NCBI RefSeq assembly: GCF_001439845.1
Contig: NZ_JYLO01000006.1
Location: 337,229 to 401,228, forward strand
Length of the DNA stretch: 64,000 bases
Source: Pseudomonas lactis
Lineage (GTDB): Bacteria; Pseudomonadota; Gammaproteobacteria; Pseudomonadales; Pseudomonadaceae
Direction: 5' to 3'
Below are positions 8,452 to 17,752 of the stretch, one piece after another. The notes beneath the pieces are model-generated. The model had not been told where the DNA came from. It saw only the letters and a program-made list of their open reading frames with translations, and ran no database searches. The position numbers and the translations under genes are program-made. Numbering within the stretch: position 1 is the stretch's first letter; each line of letters opens with the position of its first letter.

Positions 8452-9312
8452 ATGGACAGTGAATACACCCAGGATGAAAAAACCGTCCTGCTCGACCGGG
8501 AGACTCATGAGCCTGCCCAGGGGCCGTTGACGGATTTCCCGTCGCCGCCGCGCTACGAACAGTTGGAAGACCGCATGATCTACGCGGGCCACAGGCTCGA
8601 TACCCAGAGCTTTCAGGCAGGGCTCAACCCGCTGGTTGCCGCAGCCTGGGCGGTATTGTTTGAAGTTATAGGGCTCAGGGTCTGCTCCGGCCGTGAAAAC
8701 CTGGGCACACTCAACGATCGGTTAGCGTTGGCGGTGACTCAGTTCGAAACCCGCGCCTTGCAGGGCGGCGTGGAGAACAGCCAGGTCATGTCGGCACGCT
8801 ATGTGTTGTGCAGCGTGATCGATGAGGCGGTGGTGACGACCCCGTGGGGGGCGCAAAGCGAATGGTCGAAGATGAGCCTGTTGAGCCGCTTTCATAACGA
8901 AACCTTTGGCGGCGAAAAAGTGTTCCAGTTGCTGGAGCGCCTCACGCGCGACCCGGTGAAGCACCTGGCGATGCTGGAGTTGCTGTACCTGTGCCTGTCC
9001 CTGGGGTTCGAAGGCAAATACCGGGTGATGGAGCGGGGCGTGTCGCAACTTGAGGCGGTGCGCGATGCGTTGTATCGCCAGATCAGGCATGTACGTGGGG
9101 AACCGGCGGCGGTAGCGCTACTGCCTGCCCAGCCAAAGGCCGAACGGCGCAAGCTGGTGCGTGTCATCCCTGCCACTTGGTGGGTCGGCCTCACCTTGGT
9201 ATGTGTGCTGGCGATGTACACAGGGTTTGCCTGGGTACTGAGCAACGAGCGTACGCACGCGCTGCAACCCCTTCAACTGTCGGCGTCGGATCTGCTCCGC
9301 ACGCCTTTGTAA
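8452..9312 (+). CDS. tssL: T6SS inner-membrane protein TssL (DotU)
   Basis: TssL is the DotU/IcmH-family inner-membrane protein of the T6SS membrane complex. The 286-residue protein has a large cytoplasmic domain with the family core (NPLVAAAWAVLFEVIGL, then RYVLCSVIDEAVVTTPWG and the LSLGFEGKYRVMERG loop). A single C-terminal transmembrane helix lies at about 246-268 (WWVGLTLVCVLAMYTGFAWV). The C-terminal tail is short and no OmpA peptidoglycan-binding domain follows, so peptidoglycan anchoring must come from another protein. It is followed 16 bases later by tssM, its direct partner. Confidence 0.95.
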   Translation: MDSEYTQDEKTVLLDRETHEPAQGPLTDFPSPPRYEQLEDRMIYAGHRLDTQSFQAGLNPLVAAAWAVLFEVIGLRVCSGRENLGTLNDRLALAVTQFETRALQGGVENSQVMSARYVLCSVIDEAVVTTPWGAQSEWSKMSLLSRFHNETFGGEKVFQLLERLTRDPVKHLAMLELLYLCLSLGFEGKYRVMERGVSQLEAVRDALYRQIRHVRGEPAAVALLPAQPKAERRKLVRVIPATWWVGLTLVCVLAMYTGFAWVLSNERTHALQPLQLSASDLLRTPL

Positions 9313-9328
9313 ACGCTGGGAGCATTGA

Positions 9329-12300
9329 ATGATCGCATTCTTCAAGGGGATGGGCACCGTGCTGGGCAGGATTTGGGTGTGGAGCCTGTTGCTGGTGCTG
9401 TCCTGTGCGGCAATGGTGTGGTTTTTGGGGCCGCTGCTGGCGGTGGATGACCACCGTATCTGGGCCGGGGCGACTGCGCGGCTGGTCACCATCAGCAGTG
9501 TGTTCTTGCTATGGGGACTGGCGATGGCGTTTGCGGGGCCCGGTTTTGCCGCCTGGCGCCAAAGGCCGGAGCGCGAGACGCGCCAGCAGCCGATGAGGGG
9601 GGTGGAGGACGAACGCCGACACCTGCGCAGTCGGTTCAAGAAAGCCGTGCACCTGCTCAAGACGTCCCGCCATTATGGAGAGCGTAACGCACGTTGGCGT
9701 CATGAGTTGCCTTGGTACCTGTTGATCGGTGAACCGGGCAGTGGCAAGACGCAGTTGCTGGCGGCAGCGGGCTTACCGCTGGCGCTGGATCACGCGCAAG
9801 CGCGGCCGATCGGTAGCAGTGCCCATTGCGACTGGTATTTCGGCGACGAAGGTGTCCTGATCGACACCCCGGGGCGCTACCTTACCCAGCCCGACCGTTC
9901 AGTGGACGCCGCAGGTTGGGCTACCTTGCTGCAACTGCTTAGGCGGCGTCGCCGAGTGCGCCCGCTCAGCGGTGTGGTGGTGACGTTATCGGCCGATACG
10001 CTGGCGAGCGCCACTGAATACGACCTGGATCATCATGCCCGCCGCGTACATTCGCGCTTGCAGGAGATCCAACAGACGCTGCATGTGGATGTGCCGATTT
10101 ACCTGGTGTTGACCCACGCCGACCAGTTGCCGGGATTCGCTGAGTACTTCGACTCACCCCTTGGAGAAAGTGCCGACAGTGTGCTTGGGCAGCACCTGCA
10201 TGCCTGCGCCGAGGGTACTGACACGACGCAGGTTCGTCAGGCGGTCGAGCGATTATTGCAACGCTTGAACAGTGAACTGATTGGGCGATTGCATCAGGAG
10301 CGCAATGTCGAGCGACGTGGGCAGATGCTGGAGTTTCCCCAGCAGGCAGCACGAATGGGGGAGCGCGTCAGCCTGTTCGTTGACATGGCGTTTTGCGCTC
10401 ATCGCTACCAACCCATCAACGGTTTGCGAGGGTTCTTCTTGACCTGCGCCGATGGCAGGCACCCGCGCTTTGTGCAGGGCCTGTTCAGCCAGGTGATCTT
10501 CGCCGAGGCCGACCTTGCGGGTTTGCAGGCTCAGGAACAGCAACGTCTGCGTTGGCGCCAGGGCGCGCAGTCGATGGCTGCGGCGCTGGTTATTGGCGGT
10601 GTCGGCGGGCTATGGGGGCACAGTTACTCCGTCAACCACCAACGCTTGGCGCAATTGGCGGCGCTGACCTCACACCCGCCGCTCGCCCTTGCGGCCGGCG
10701 ATGAAAGCACGGCGCTGTTGGCGCTGTTGGACGCGCGACTGGCGGCGACCCAGGTTTTTCCAGAGCCGGCAGATGTACGCCTGGTGGAGCGCACCGGACT
10801 GTATCAGGGCGAACTGAGCCGTCCCAGCGTCGATCAAGCCTATGATCACGCGCTGCAAAAGCCATTTCTGGCCTGGACAGCCGCCCAATTGGAAGAACAG
10901 GTAATTGCCAGTCTCGGGGACCGGGAGCGGCTGCTCGACGACCTGCGGGCCTACCTGATGCTCAATCTGCGCGAACGCCGTGACACGACCTGGCTGGCAG
11001 AACATATTGCGAGCCTTTGGTCGGTGCGATTTGCCGGGGATATGCCAACACAGAAGCGCCTCAATGTGCATCTTGCGAGGTTGCTGGAGCAACCCTTTGT
11101 GGTGTCACTCAACCAGGAACGGCTGGCCCAGGCCCGTGAAGCGCTGAGGGGCGAATCGTTGGCCGATGGGGTCTATCGTGTATTGCGCGAACAAGCGCGC
11201 GGCCTGGAACCGTTGCGGCTGGCCGAGGGTAAGGTGTTCGCCGCTATCGACCCGCCTGTGCCGGGGTTCTATACCAAACGCTATGTGCAGTACTTCGAGG
11301 CGCAGGGCCCGCGCTTGGTCAACGCCATCACCCAGGACAACTGGGTACTCGGGCAGGGCTCCGACCTGGGGCCTCAGGACTTGCGGCGCCTGATGGCTGA
11401 ATTGCAGCAGCGCTATTTCAGCGAGTATGCCGATGCCTGGAGCGATGCGCTTGGCCGAGTCAGGCTGCAAGAGACCGACAACCTGCGCCAGGATGCCGAG
11501 CAACTGATGAACCTGACGTCAGCGCAATCGCCCTTGATTCGTCTGTTGCAACAGGTGCGTGAAAACACGCGCCTGTTGCCAGGCCATGGGCTGCTGGACA
11601 AAGTGGCCCAGCAGTCGGTAGACCTGGGCGAGATGGCCAAGTCGCGGTTGACGGCAGGGCAGACGGCTATTGTCGAGGCGCCGCGGCGCGCCTTGCAGCG
11701 CCGCTTTGAGCCTTTGCATCAATTGCTGGATGAGCAGCAAAACCCCGGCGTAGAGCTGACTCAGGCGTTGCGCCTGCTGGATGAAGTACACCTGCAACTG
11801 ACGGCATTGAACCGTGACAGCGCACCCGAGCAGGCGGCTTTCCTGCGCGCCAGGCAGCGCATGGAGGGCCAGCAGGATGCATTGGGCAATCTGCGTGACG
11901 CCGCCGCGCGCCTGCCGCTGCCCGTTGCCGGCTGGCTCGAAGGTGTGGCCGATGACCGTTGGCGGCATCTGCTGGAGCAGGCCTATGTGCACGTCAACCA
12001 ACGTTATCAGAGCGAGGTGCATAGCCTTTACGCCAAGGCGATCGGCCGACGTTACCCATTCAATGCGCACGCCAGCAGTGAGGTCGCCCTTCACGATTTT
12101 CAGGAGTTCTTCAAGCCACGCGGGGTAATGGCGCGCTTTTATGAGGGCTACCTGCGGCCTTTTATCAGCGTCGACGGCAGCCGCTACCGACTGCGTGGGC
12201 TGGATGGCCAGAGTTTGCCGGTTTCGCGTGCGCTGCTGGAGCAATTGATGAAAACTCAGGTCATCCGCCGCGGTTTTTTTACCGAAGACGCGGGGGAGTT

Positions 12301-12694
12301 ATCTGTGCGATTCACCTTGGCGCCCTACAGCCTGGACCCATCGGTCAGCCGTGCGATCCTGCGGTTTGGCGACCAGCAATTGGAGTATCGCCACGGTCCG
12401 ATCGTACCCATGGCGTTCCATTGGCCCACCGATGCAGACAATGGGCGCAGCAGCCTCGTTCTGGAGAGAGGCACGGAGCAGCGACCCTTGGGTATCGAAA
12501 AGAACACCGGGGCGTGGTCGTTGTTCCGGTTTCTGGATCTGCTGCAGAAAGAGCCCGCCAGTGGCCGAAATATACAGATCCTCAAGGCAGACCTCGCCGG
12601 CCTGCGTGCCAATTACCGGCTCACCAGCCAGCGTACACCTGGCCCGTTTGACATGGACTCATGGCGTACCTTTCGCCTGCCGGAGCAGCTGTGA
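9329..12694 (+). CDS. tssM: T6SS membrane complex protein TssM (IcmF)
   Basis: TssM spans the inner membrane and periplasm and contacts TssJ. The product is 1121 residues, within the family range. Two N-terminal transmembrane helices (about 16-37 and 51-70) precede a cytoplasmic ATPase-like domain with an intact Walker A motif GEPGSGKT at 134-141. A third helix lies at about 415-433 (AAALVIGGVGGLWG), followed by the large IcmF-related periplasmic region and a C-terminal domain containing the typical YRHGPIVP... WP segment. The gene overlaps the GTG start of the phosphatase gene (GTGA). Confidence 0.96.
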   Translation: MIAFFKGMGTVLGRIWVWSLLLVLSCAAMVWFLGPLLAVDDHRIWAGATARLVTISSVFLLWGLAMAFAGPGFAAWRQRPERETRQQPMRGVEDERRHLRSRFKKAVHLLKTSRHYGERNARWRHELPWYLLIGEPGSGKTQLLAAAGLPLALDHAQARPIGSSAHCDWYFGDEGVLIDTPGRYLTQPDRSVDAAGWATLLQLLRRRRRVRPLSGVVVTLSADTLASATEYDLDHHARRVHSRLQEIQQTLHVDVPIYLVLTHADQLPGFAEYFDSPLGESADSVLGQHLHACAEGTDTTQVRQAVERLLQRLNSELIGRLHQERNVERRGQMLEFPQQAARMGERVSLFVDMAFCAHRYQPINGLRGFFLTCADGRHPRFVQGLFSQVIFAEADLAGLQAQEQQRLRWRQGAQSMAAALVIGGVGGLWGHSYSVNHQRLAQLAALTSHPPLALAAGDESTALLALLDARLAATQVFPEPADVRLVERTGLYQGELSRPSVDQAYDHALQKPFLAWTAAQLEEQVIASLGDRERLLDDLRAYLMLNLRERRDTTWLAEHIASLWSVRFAGDMPTQKRLNVHLARLLEQPFVVSLNQERLAQAREALRGESLADGVYRVLREQARGLEPLRLAEGKVFAAIDPPVPGFYTKRYVQYFEAQGPRLVNAITQDNWVLGQGSDLGPQDLRRLMAELQQRYFSEYADAWSDALGRVRLQETDNLRQDAEQLMNLTSAQSPLIRLLQQVRENTRLLPGHGLLDKVAQQSVDLGEMAKSRLTAGQTAIVEAPRRALQRRFEPLHQLLDEQQNPGVELTQALRLLDEVHLQLTALNRDSAPEQAAFLRARQRMEGQQDALGNLRDAAARLPLPVAGWLEGVADDRWRHLLEQAYVHVNQRYQSEVHSLYAKAIGRRYPFNAHASSEVALHDFQEFFKPRGVMARFYEGYLRPFISVDGSRYRLRGLDGQSLPVSRALLEQLMKTQVIRRGFFTEDAGELSVRFTLAPYSLDPSVSRAILRFGDQQLEYRHGPIVPMAFHWPTDADNGRSSLVLERGTEQRPLGIEKNTGAWSLFRFLDLLQKEPASGRNIQILKADLAGLRANYRLTSQRTPGPFDMDSWRTFRLPEQL

Positions 12695-13422
12695 ACCCGA
12701 TGGAGGCCCCGTGGCGCAGCGCCGGGCGCACGCAGCGAGGCCAGGCGCGGTTGCGCAATGAGGATGCGTTCCTGGACAACCCGCGCGCGGGTTGCTGGGC
12801 GGTGGCGGACGGCATGGGCGGGTATCGGCACGGGGATGTCGCCAGCCAGTGGGTGGTCAGCCAGTTGGCGTCAGTGTCGGCGGACGGCAACCTTGACCAA
12901 CGTATTCAGGCGATTCGCCACAGGTTGCAGGACGTCAACCAAGGGGTGAGGCGCGCATGGACAGAGCCTGGCGCAAGCGGTGACGTGACGATGGGCAGCA
13001 CCGTGGTTGCCCTGTTGCTGGAGAAGGGCCGGGCAGCCTGCCTATGGGCGGGGGACAGTCGTTGCTATCTATGGCGCGACCAGAGCCTTTATCAGTTGTC
13101 GAAGGACCACTCGCTGCTGCAGCGCCTTATGGACGAGCGGCAGTTGAGTGCGGCGCAAGCCCAGGCCTACCCGGGTGCCAGGGCCTTGACCCGGGCCGTT
13201 GGCGCGCGTTCGCGTTTGCACCTTGAAGTACTGGAACTGCGCACCCGCCCAGGGGACGTGTTTTTGTTGTGCAGTGATGGCTTGTATCAGGGCCTCAGCC
13301 ACGTTGACCTGGGGCGGGCGTTGAGCATGGGCACGCCTCAACGGGCAGTGGAACGGCTATTTGCAGGGGCGTTGCGCAGGCCGGTACGTGATGACCTGAC
13401 CGCGGTCGTGGTGCAGCCTTGA
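12691..13422 (+). CDS. T6SS-linked PP2C phosphatase (Stp1-like)
   Basis: This is a PP2C-family Ser/Thr phosphatase of 243 residues. All metal-binding signatures are visible: RNEDAFLD, VADGMGG, GSTVVALLL, WAGDSRCYLWR, LCSDGLYQ and the final DDLTAVVVQ. In P. aeruginosa HSI-II, Stp1 reverses the action of the kinase Stk1. The GTG at 12691 is chosen because GGAG lies six bases upstream and GTGA overlaps the tssM stop. An ATG at 12700 and an ATG at 12661 (inside tssM) are alternatives. It should act on phosphoproteins read by the FHA protein. Confidence 0.93.
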   Translation: MNPMEAPWRSAGRTQRGQARLRNEDAFLDNPRAGCWAVADGMGGYRHGDVASQWVVSQLASVSADGNLDQRIQAIRHRLQDVNQGVRRAWTEPGASGDVTMGSTVVALLLEKGRAACLWAGDSRCYLWRDQSLYQLSKDHSLLQRLMDERQLSAAQAQAYPGARALTRAVGARSRLHLEVLELRTRPGDVFLLCSDGLYQGLSHVDLGRALSMGTPQRAVERLFAGALRRPVRDDLTAVVVQP

Positions 13423-14261
13423 ACTCGACAGCTTCATCTTCCCGTTTATTGGCTGGGCGTTATCACCTTGAACGTGTCTTGGGCAGCGGTGGTATGGGCA
13501 GGGTGTACCGCGCGCGCGACCTGTTGCACGAGCAGTTGGGCGAACCCTGTTCCAAGGTAGCGATCAAGCTACTCGACGAACCCATTTCCCAGTGCCCCGA
13601 CGCCCATGTGTTGTTGTACCGCGAGTTTGCCTTGGCCCGCAGCCTTCGGCATGAGCGTGTGGTACGGGTGTTTTCGTTTGAGGTCGATACACACAGCCAC
13701 GTCGCGTTTTTCACCATGGAGTTGCTACAAGGGGTGACGCTGGACCGCCTGCTGCTGGAGTGCCCCTATTGCTTGCCCTGGCGGGAGTTGCGCCCTATCG
13801 CCTTGCAGTTACTGGATGCGCTGGTTTACACCCACCAGCAAGATGTTCTGCACGGTGACGTCAAACCCGCCAATGTCATGGTGGGCGAGGAGGGCGTGCG
13901 CTTGTTCGATTTTGGCCTGGGCCATGCTCAAGCAGAGGCTGCCGTAGGGTTGCCGAGTGTCAGCCGCAGTCGTTTCAATGCCTGGACACCTGCCTACGCC
14001 GCCCCGGAACTGTTGGCCGGCGGTGCGCTGACCGCTGCCGCCGACCTTTACGGCGTGGCATGCATCCTGTACGAACTGGCCCACGGCAGTCGCGTTGGCA
14101 AGCGCGCCTTTACAGACCGGCTGCCCCGACCCGCGCAGTTGCCCAGGCATTGCTGGGCAGCGTTACAGGCCGCGTTGGCGATAGACCCGCAGCACCGAAG
14201 CATAACGGTCGCCGAGTTGCGTCACGTCATGGGGCGTAACCGAGCACGCTGGTGCATGTAG
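13419..14261 (+). CDS. T6SS-linked Ser/Thr protein kinase (Stk1-like)
   Basis: This Hanks-type kinase of 280 residues is the last gene of the T6SS operon. It shows the glycine loop (LGSGGMGRVYRA), the ATP-binding lysine in VAIKLL, a catalytic loop HGDVKPANVM and the DFG motif in LFDFGLG. The catalytic loop has HGD instead of HRD, as in non-RD kinases, so activation-loop phosphorylation may not be needed. No transmembrane helix is seen, so it is probably cytoplasmic. The only plausible start is TTG at 13419, overlapping the phosphatase stop (TTGA). Its likely role is to phosphorylate the FHA protein or T6SS parts. Confidence 0.93.
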   Translation: MNSTASSSRLLAGRYHLERVLGSGGMGRVYRARDLLHEQLGEPCSKVAIKLLDEPISQCPDAHVLLYREFALARSLRHERVVRVFSFEVDTHSHVAFFTMELLQGVTLDRLLLECPYCLPWRELRPIALQLLDALVYTHQQDVLHGDVKPANVMVGEEGVRLFDFGLGHAQAEAAVGLPSVSRSRFNAWTPAYAAPELLAGGALTAAADLYGVACILYELAHGSRVGKRAFTDRLPRPAQLPRHCWAALQAALAIDPQHRSITVAELRHVMGRNRARWCM

Positions 14262-14269
14262 GGCAAAGG

Positions 14270-14599
14270 TCAAACGGCCAAGCCGTGCAACTGGCAGTAC
14301 TGCGCCCAGTCCATGCCCGCCATTTGCGCGACTTCTTTATGCACTTCGCGGCGCTGAGCCTCGAAGGTTTCGGTGGAGTCGGCCGTCAGCTTGAGGGTCA
14401 ATTCCCAGGCGAACAGCTTTAGCTGTTCAGCGTACGCTTCGAAAGCCTCATGCAGCCGTTCGGCGCGATACTGCGCCAGGGTTTCGCCCCTGGCCTGGGC
14501 TACCAGTGGGTTAAGGCTGTCCAGCTCGGCAGCGACCTGCGGTTGTTCGCGCAGGAATCTGTCCAGTGCGAGCTGGTGAGTGTCGTTAGGTGCCGACAT
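14270..14599 (-). CDS. DUF6388-type small protein
   Basis: A 109-residue acidic, helical protein with no signal peptide or membrane segment. Its sequence (start MSAPNDTHQLALDRFL, end MDWAQYCQLHGLAV) resembles a small family common in Pseudomonas that I recall as DUF6388; its function is unknown. It lies head-to-tail against the T6SS kinase gene on the opposite strand with only 8 bases between the stops, so it is not part of the secretion operon. A ribosome binding site (AAGGTG) precedes the ATG. The family name is from memory; the coding call itself is solid. Confidence 0.75.
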   Translation of the reverse strand: MSAPNDTHQLALDRFLREQPQVAAELDSLNPLVAQARGETLAQYRAERLHEAFEAYAEQLKLFAWELTLKLTADSTETFEAQRREVHKEVAQMAGMDWAQYCQLHGLAV

Positions 14600-14610
14600 A
14601 GGTAGACACC

Positions 14611-14889
14611 TTAATGAGAAGGGTGGGAGCTGCTATCGGACGTGCGTGCGTTGAGGTGATGGCGAGCACGCTTGCGCGACCTGCGCCGCATCCAGTTCTG
14701 CAACGGCGCGAGCAAGAAAAACATCAGGTAGGCGACCAGCACCAGGGCCAGGTCTACCCAGGTTTCAGCCACAGGCCCGGTAAACAACTCAATGACGTTC
14801 TTGATCACAAACAGCAACACCACGCTGCACAACCACAGCAGGATGGTGACAAATAGAGGACGCATGTTACTTGAGCGCTTGTCTTGCAT
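14611..14889 (-). CDS. Small two-helix membrane protein
   Basis: This 92-residue protein has two predicted transmembrane helices (LFVTILLWLCSVVLLFVI and VDLALVLVAYLMFFLLAP). They are followed by a strongly basic tail (RRRSRKRARHH) that should lie in the cytoplasm. The ATG at 14889 is preferred over a longer in-frame start at 15033 because AAGGAG lies just upstream and the extra N-terminus looks non-coding. I do not recognise a family. It lies 11 bases from the DUF6388 gene in the same orientation and may share its transcript. Confidence 0.6.
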   Translation of the reverse strand: MQDKRSSNMRPLFVTILLWLCSVVLLFVIKNVIELFTGPVAETWVDLALVLVAYLMFFLLAPLQNWMRRRSRKRARHHLNARTSDSSSHPSH

Positions 14890-15210
14890 AGTGAGGTTCT
14901 CTCCTTTGGCCTGTTGTCGTTCCAGGCAAGATTCCCTGAGTGCGTACCCATTATCAGACAGGTTGTAACATCGTATAACACGCACAAAACGTGCGGATGA
15001 TACCGACTCAGACAGCCTTAGGGGATGATTCAAGTCAGAAAGTTCGATAAATCTGTAAGGATTTAGTCTAGCAACCCGGCATTCACTGGCAAAAAAGCCG
15101 GGCGGGGACGGGCATAAAGGCTTTCGCTTCGGCTATCAGGGCGTGTAGCGTTAGCGGGTGTTTCCGGCCCTGATCTTCAGCGGCAGTCGGTGACAGGCAG
15201 AGGACGGCCC

Positions 15211-17280
15211 ATGGCGCACACCCTGTTCAAACTTTTCCTGACCCAGCGCCTGGCAGTCCTGGCCAGTACGGAGTCGTTGCGAGCGATTCGTGAAGGACTG
15301 CTGTGGATCCTGCCGTGCCTGTTGGTGTCCGCAGGTTTCCTGATTCTGTCCGAATGCGCCCAGGCGCTGGGTTTCGATCCGCAGGTGGTGAGTTTCCTGG
15401 CGGAGTTGCATAAACAGATCAGTTCGGTGATCCCACTGCTGGTCGCGGCCTCCATCGGTTATATGTTGGCGATTCAACACCGTCTGCCACAGCTGCCGGT
15501 CGCGTTTCTGTGCCTGGCCCATGTGGTGGTCGCCACCTTCGTGCTGCGTGAGTACCCACGTGCTTCGGCCACGTTCCTACTCTTTATTGCCATTGCTTCG
15601 CCCTTGATCAATGTGCCGGCCATCGCCTGGCTGCACCGCTTTCGCTGGACGCGCCTGGTCAACCAGGACCTGGTCGGCCATAACCTCAAGGGCACCATCA
15701 ACATGGTGATACCCGGCGCACTCACGGCCTTGTCGTTGGTGGCGGTGTTGTCGTTGCTGCTGTTGATCCCCCATGTGGCGCAAATCCAGGGGCCGCAGGT
15801 GCTTGATGCGTTGCAGACGCCTTACGGCAGCGGGTTGTTTGTCACCCTGATGAATTCGCTGCTGTGGTTCTTCGGGATTCACGGCGTGTATGCCATGCAG
15901 CCGTTATTCGATGCATTGGACCAGGCGGTGGCGCTCAATGGCGCAGCGTTGGCGGCGGGGGAGCCGGTGCTGTACCTGCTCAACAACGGCTTGCTGGGCA
16001 GTTTTGCGTTTATCGGTGGCTCGGGCGCAACCTTATGCCTGTTATTGGCGATCCTGCTGTTTTCCAAGAGCCAGTCCATGCGCTTGCTGGCGGTGGCCAG
16101 TTTGCCGCTGTCATTATTCAATGTCAGCGAAGTGCTGTTGTTCGGTTTGCCGATCATCCTCAACCCGCGCCTGTTCATACCATTTCTATTGGTGCCGGCG
16201 TTCAACGCGATGGTGGCGTTGATGGTGGTGCAACTGGGCTGGGTCTCACCGGCGGTGGCCAGCGTGCCCTTTACCGCCCCGGTGCTGCTCAACGCGTACC
16301 TCAGCACCCATGGCGATGTGGCGGCGGTGGTGTTGCAGGTCGTTCTGCTGACGGCTGGTACGCTGGTGTATGCGCCCTACGTCAGGGCGATTCATCGCCA
16401 GTCCAGCGATGGCGGTACGGTGTACCTCAAATCCCTGGACATGACGTTTCGCGGCCTCGAAGAGAAAGGCCGCCTGCTGGAGTTCGACCCGGTGCTGGCA
16501 ACTCACCAGACCTTGGCCCGCCAGGCCGCTGAGTTGAACCGTATCCAGCAGATCAGTGATTACGAGTTCTACCTTGAGTTTCAACCCCAGGTCTCCACCC
16601 GCACCGGTTTGTGCACCGGCTGCGAGGCGCTGATGCGCGCCCGGGACAGCCAGGGCACGGTGCATTCGCCCTGGGAGTTCCTGCAATGGCTGGCGCACGC
16701 CAGGCTGATGCCGGACGTGGATGTGTGGGTGGCGTCCCAGGCCGTGCGTCAGTATCAGAAATGGCTGAAGGTGGGTTTTGAACTGCCGATGACCATCAAT
16801 ATTTCCAGCGCCACGCTCAAGGACGCCGCCTATGGCGACCGTCTGGTGGAAATTCTTGCCCAGGCCCGAGGGCAGGTGTCAGTGGAAATTACCGAAGACG
16901 CGCTGGTCAGTGATATCCCGGCCACTCGCCAGACCATCCAGAAGCTGCAGGGCATGGGGGCCAAGGTCTATCTGGATGATTTTGGCACTGGGTTTTCTGC
17001 GCTGAGTTACTTGCATCAGTTTCCTGTGGATTTCATCAAGATTGACCGCAGTTTTGTGGTGGCCCAGCGTGACCCTAAAGGCGCCCAGGTGCTGACCGGT
17101 ATGTTGCGCTTCTGCGAGGCCTTGGATTTGGGTGTGGTGGTAGAGGGGGTGGAGACGGCTGAGCAGTTGGCGTTCTTGAGTCATGGGCCTGAGTTGTTTA
17201 TTCAGGGGTGGTATTTCAGCAAGGCGCTGCCTGGGGATCAGATGCCACGCTTTGTGCGCGAGCGCAGGGCGTTGGTGTGA
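15211..17280 (+). CDS. PTS EIIC-like membrane domain fused to EAL c-di-GMP phosphodiesterase
   Basis: A 689-residue membrane protein. The N-terminal 400 residues are a ten-or-so-helix domain resembling PTS sugar-permease EIIC of the cellobiose/lactose type, without the EIIA or EIIB phosphorylation domains. The C-terminal 250 residues are an EAL domain that hydrolyses cyclic di-GMP. Its catalytic residues look complete: EALMR, TINISS, EITED, DDFGTGFS, IKIDRSF, VEGVET and QGWYFSKAL. The ATG at 15211 has AGAGGA 6 bases upstream; a GTG at 15190 would add seven residues. The membrane part may sense a sugar or just anchor the enzyme. It is a single gene with its own upstream region. Confidence 0.9.
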   Translation: MAHTLFKLFLTQRLAVLASTESLRAIREGLLWILPCLLVSAGFLILSECAQALGFDPQVVSFLAELHKQISSVIPLLVAASIGYMLAIQHRLPQLPVAFLCLAHVVVATFVLREYPRASATFLLFIAIASPLINVPAIAWLHRFRWTRLVNQDLVGHNLKGTINMVIPGALTALSLVAVLSLLLLIPHVAQIQGPQVLDALQTPYGSGLFVTLMNSLLWFFGIHGVYAMQPLFDALDQAVALNGAALAAGEPVLYLLNNGLLGSFAFIGGSGATLCLLLAILLFSKSQSMRLLAVASLPLSLFNVSEVLLFGLPIILNPRLFIPFLLVPAFNAMVALMVVQLGWVSPAVASVPFTAPVLLNAYLSTHGDVAAVVLQVVLLTAGTLVYAPYVRAIHRQSSDGGTVYLKSLDMTFRGLEEKGRLLEFDPVLATHQTLARQAAELNRIQQISDYEFYLEFQPQVSTRTGLCTGCEALMRARDSQGTVHSPWEFLQWLAHARLMPDVDVWVASQAVRQYQKWLKVGFELPMTINISSATLKDAAYGDRLVEILAQARGQVSVEITEDALVSDIPATRQTIQKLQGMGAKVYLDDFGTGFSALSYLHQFPVDFIKIDRSFVVAQRDPKGAQVLTGMLRFCEALDLGVVVEGVETAEQLAFLSHGPELFIQGWYFSKALPGDQMPRFVRERRALV

Positions 17281-17304
17281 TGGCCGACGCTGACACCCCG
17301 CGGT

Positions 17305-17430
17305 CCAACTGTGGGAGCTGGCTTGCCTGCGATGACGGCCTGACGGGTGACGCCTATCTACCTGCCGCACTGCGATCAAACTGTGGGAGAGGGCTTGCTC
17401 GCGAAGGCGGCCTGGCAGGCGACACAGTTG
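17305..17430. repeat. Two REP-like sequences in direct orientation
   Basis: Two related Pseudomonas REP-type sequences follow the EAL gene: TGTGGGAGCTGGCTTGCCTG near 17309 and TGTGGGAGAGGGCTTGCTCG near 17381. They belong to the same family as the palindromic copies at 31918, 60309 and elsewhere in this window. Here they are in the same orientation, so they do not form the usual REPIN hairpin. They abut the long dispersed repeat that follows. No gene is supported between 17281 and 17830. Confidence 0.7.
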
Positions 17431-17710
17431 GATTATGTACATATCCATTCCTGCGGTAACGGCCACTTAGGGTTCCGCCCTGACGGCGGCTCACTTTTGA
17501 AGAGCCGGAATGCCGGCCCAGACAAAAGTAAGCAAAACGCTCTTGCCCCACCACTCGGCACCTCGCCTAGGCTCGGTGTGCCCGAACACAGTCTTGAATC
17601 CGTGGGCCACGAATTCAAGCCTGCGTTCGGCCAGCGTGGTTTAACAGGGCGCCTAAGATCAAGATCAAAAGCAGATCAAGATCAAGAGCGGCTCGCTTCG
17701 CATCGTGGTT
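17424..17710. repeat. Long dispersed intergenic repeat, copy A
   Basis: This stretch is nearly identical over most of its length to 31961-32288 (copy B). Shared landmarks are the start ACAGTTGGATT, the CTCGGCACCTCGCCTAGGCT segment and the end with GATCAA-rich sequence followed by GCTCGCTTCGCATCGTGG. Copy A lacks a 57-base internal block present in copy B, so its inverted repeat is collapsed to a short hairpin near 17584-17630. ORFs seen here are repeat-derived and not credible genes. It ends about 40 bases before the flc promoter. Confidence 0.85.
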
Positions 17711-17752
17711 ACCGTTGGTTGCCAAGCCTTTGAAAGAATTTTCCTACAGGTG

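Noticed and set aside
17347..17733. Open frames in the region after the EAL gene
   Set aside because: They lie entirely in REP and long dispersed repeat sequence, and equivalent frames recur at 31848-32783.
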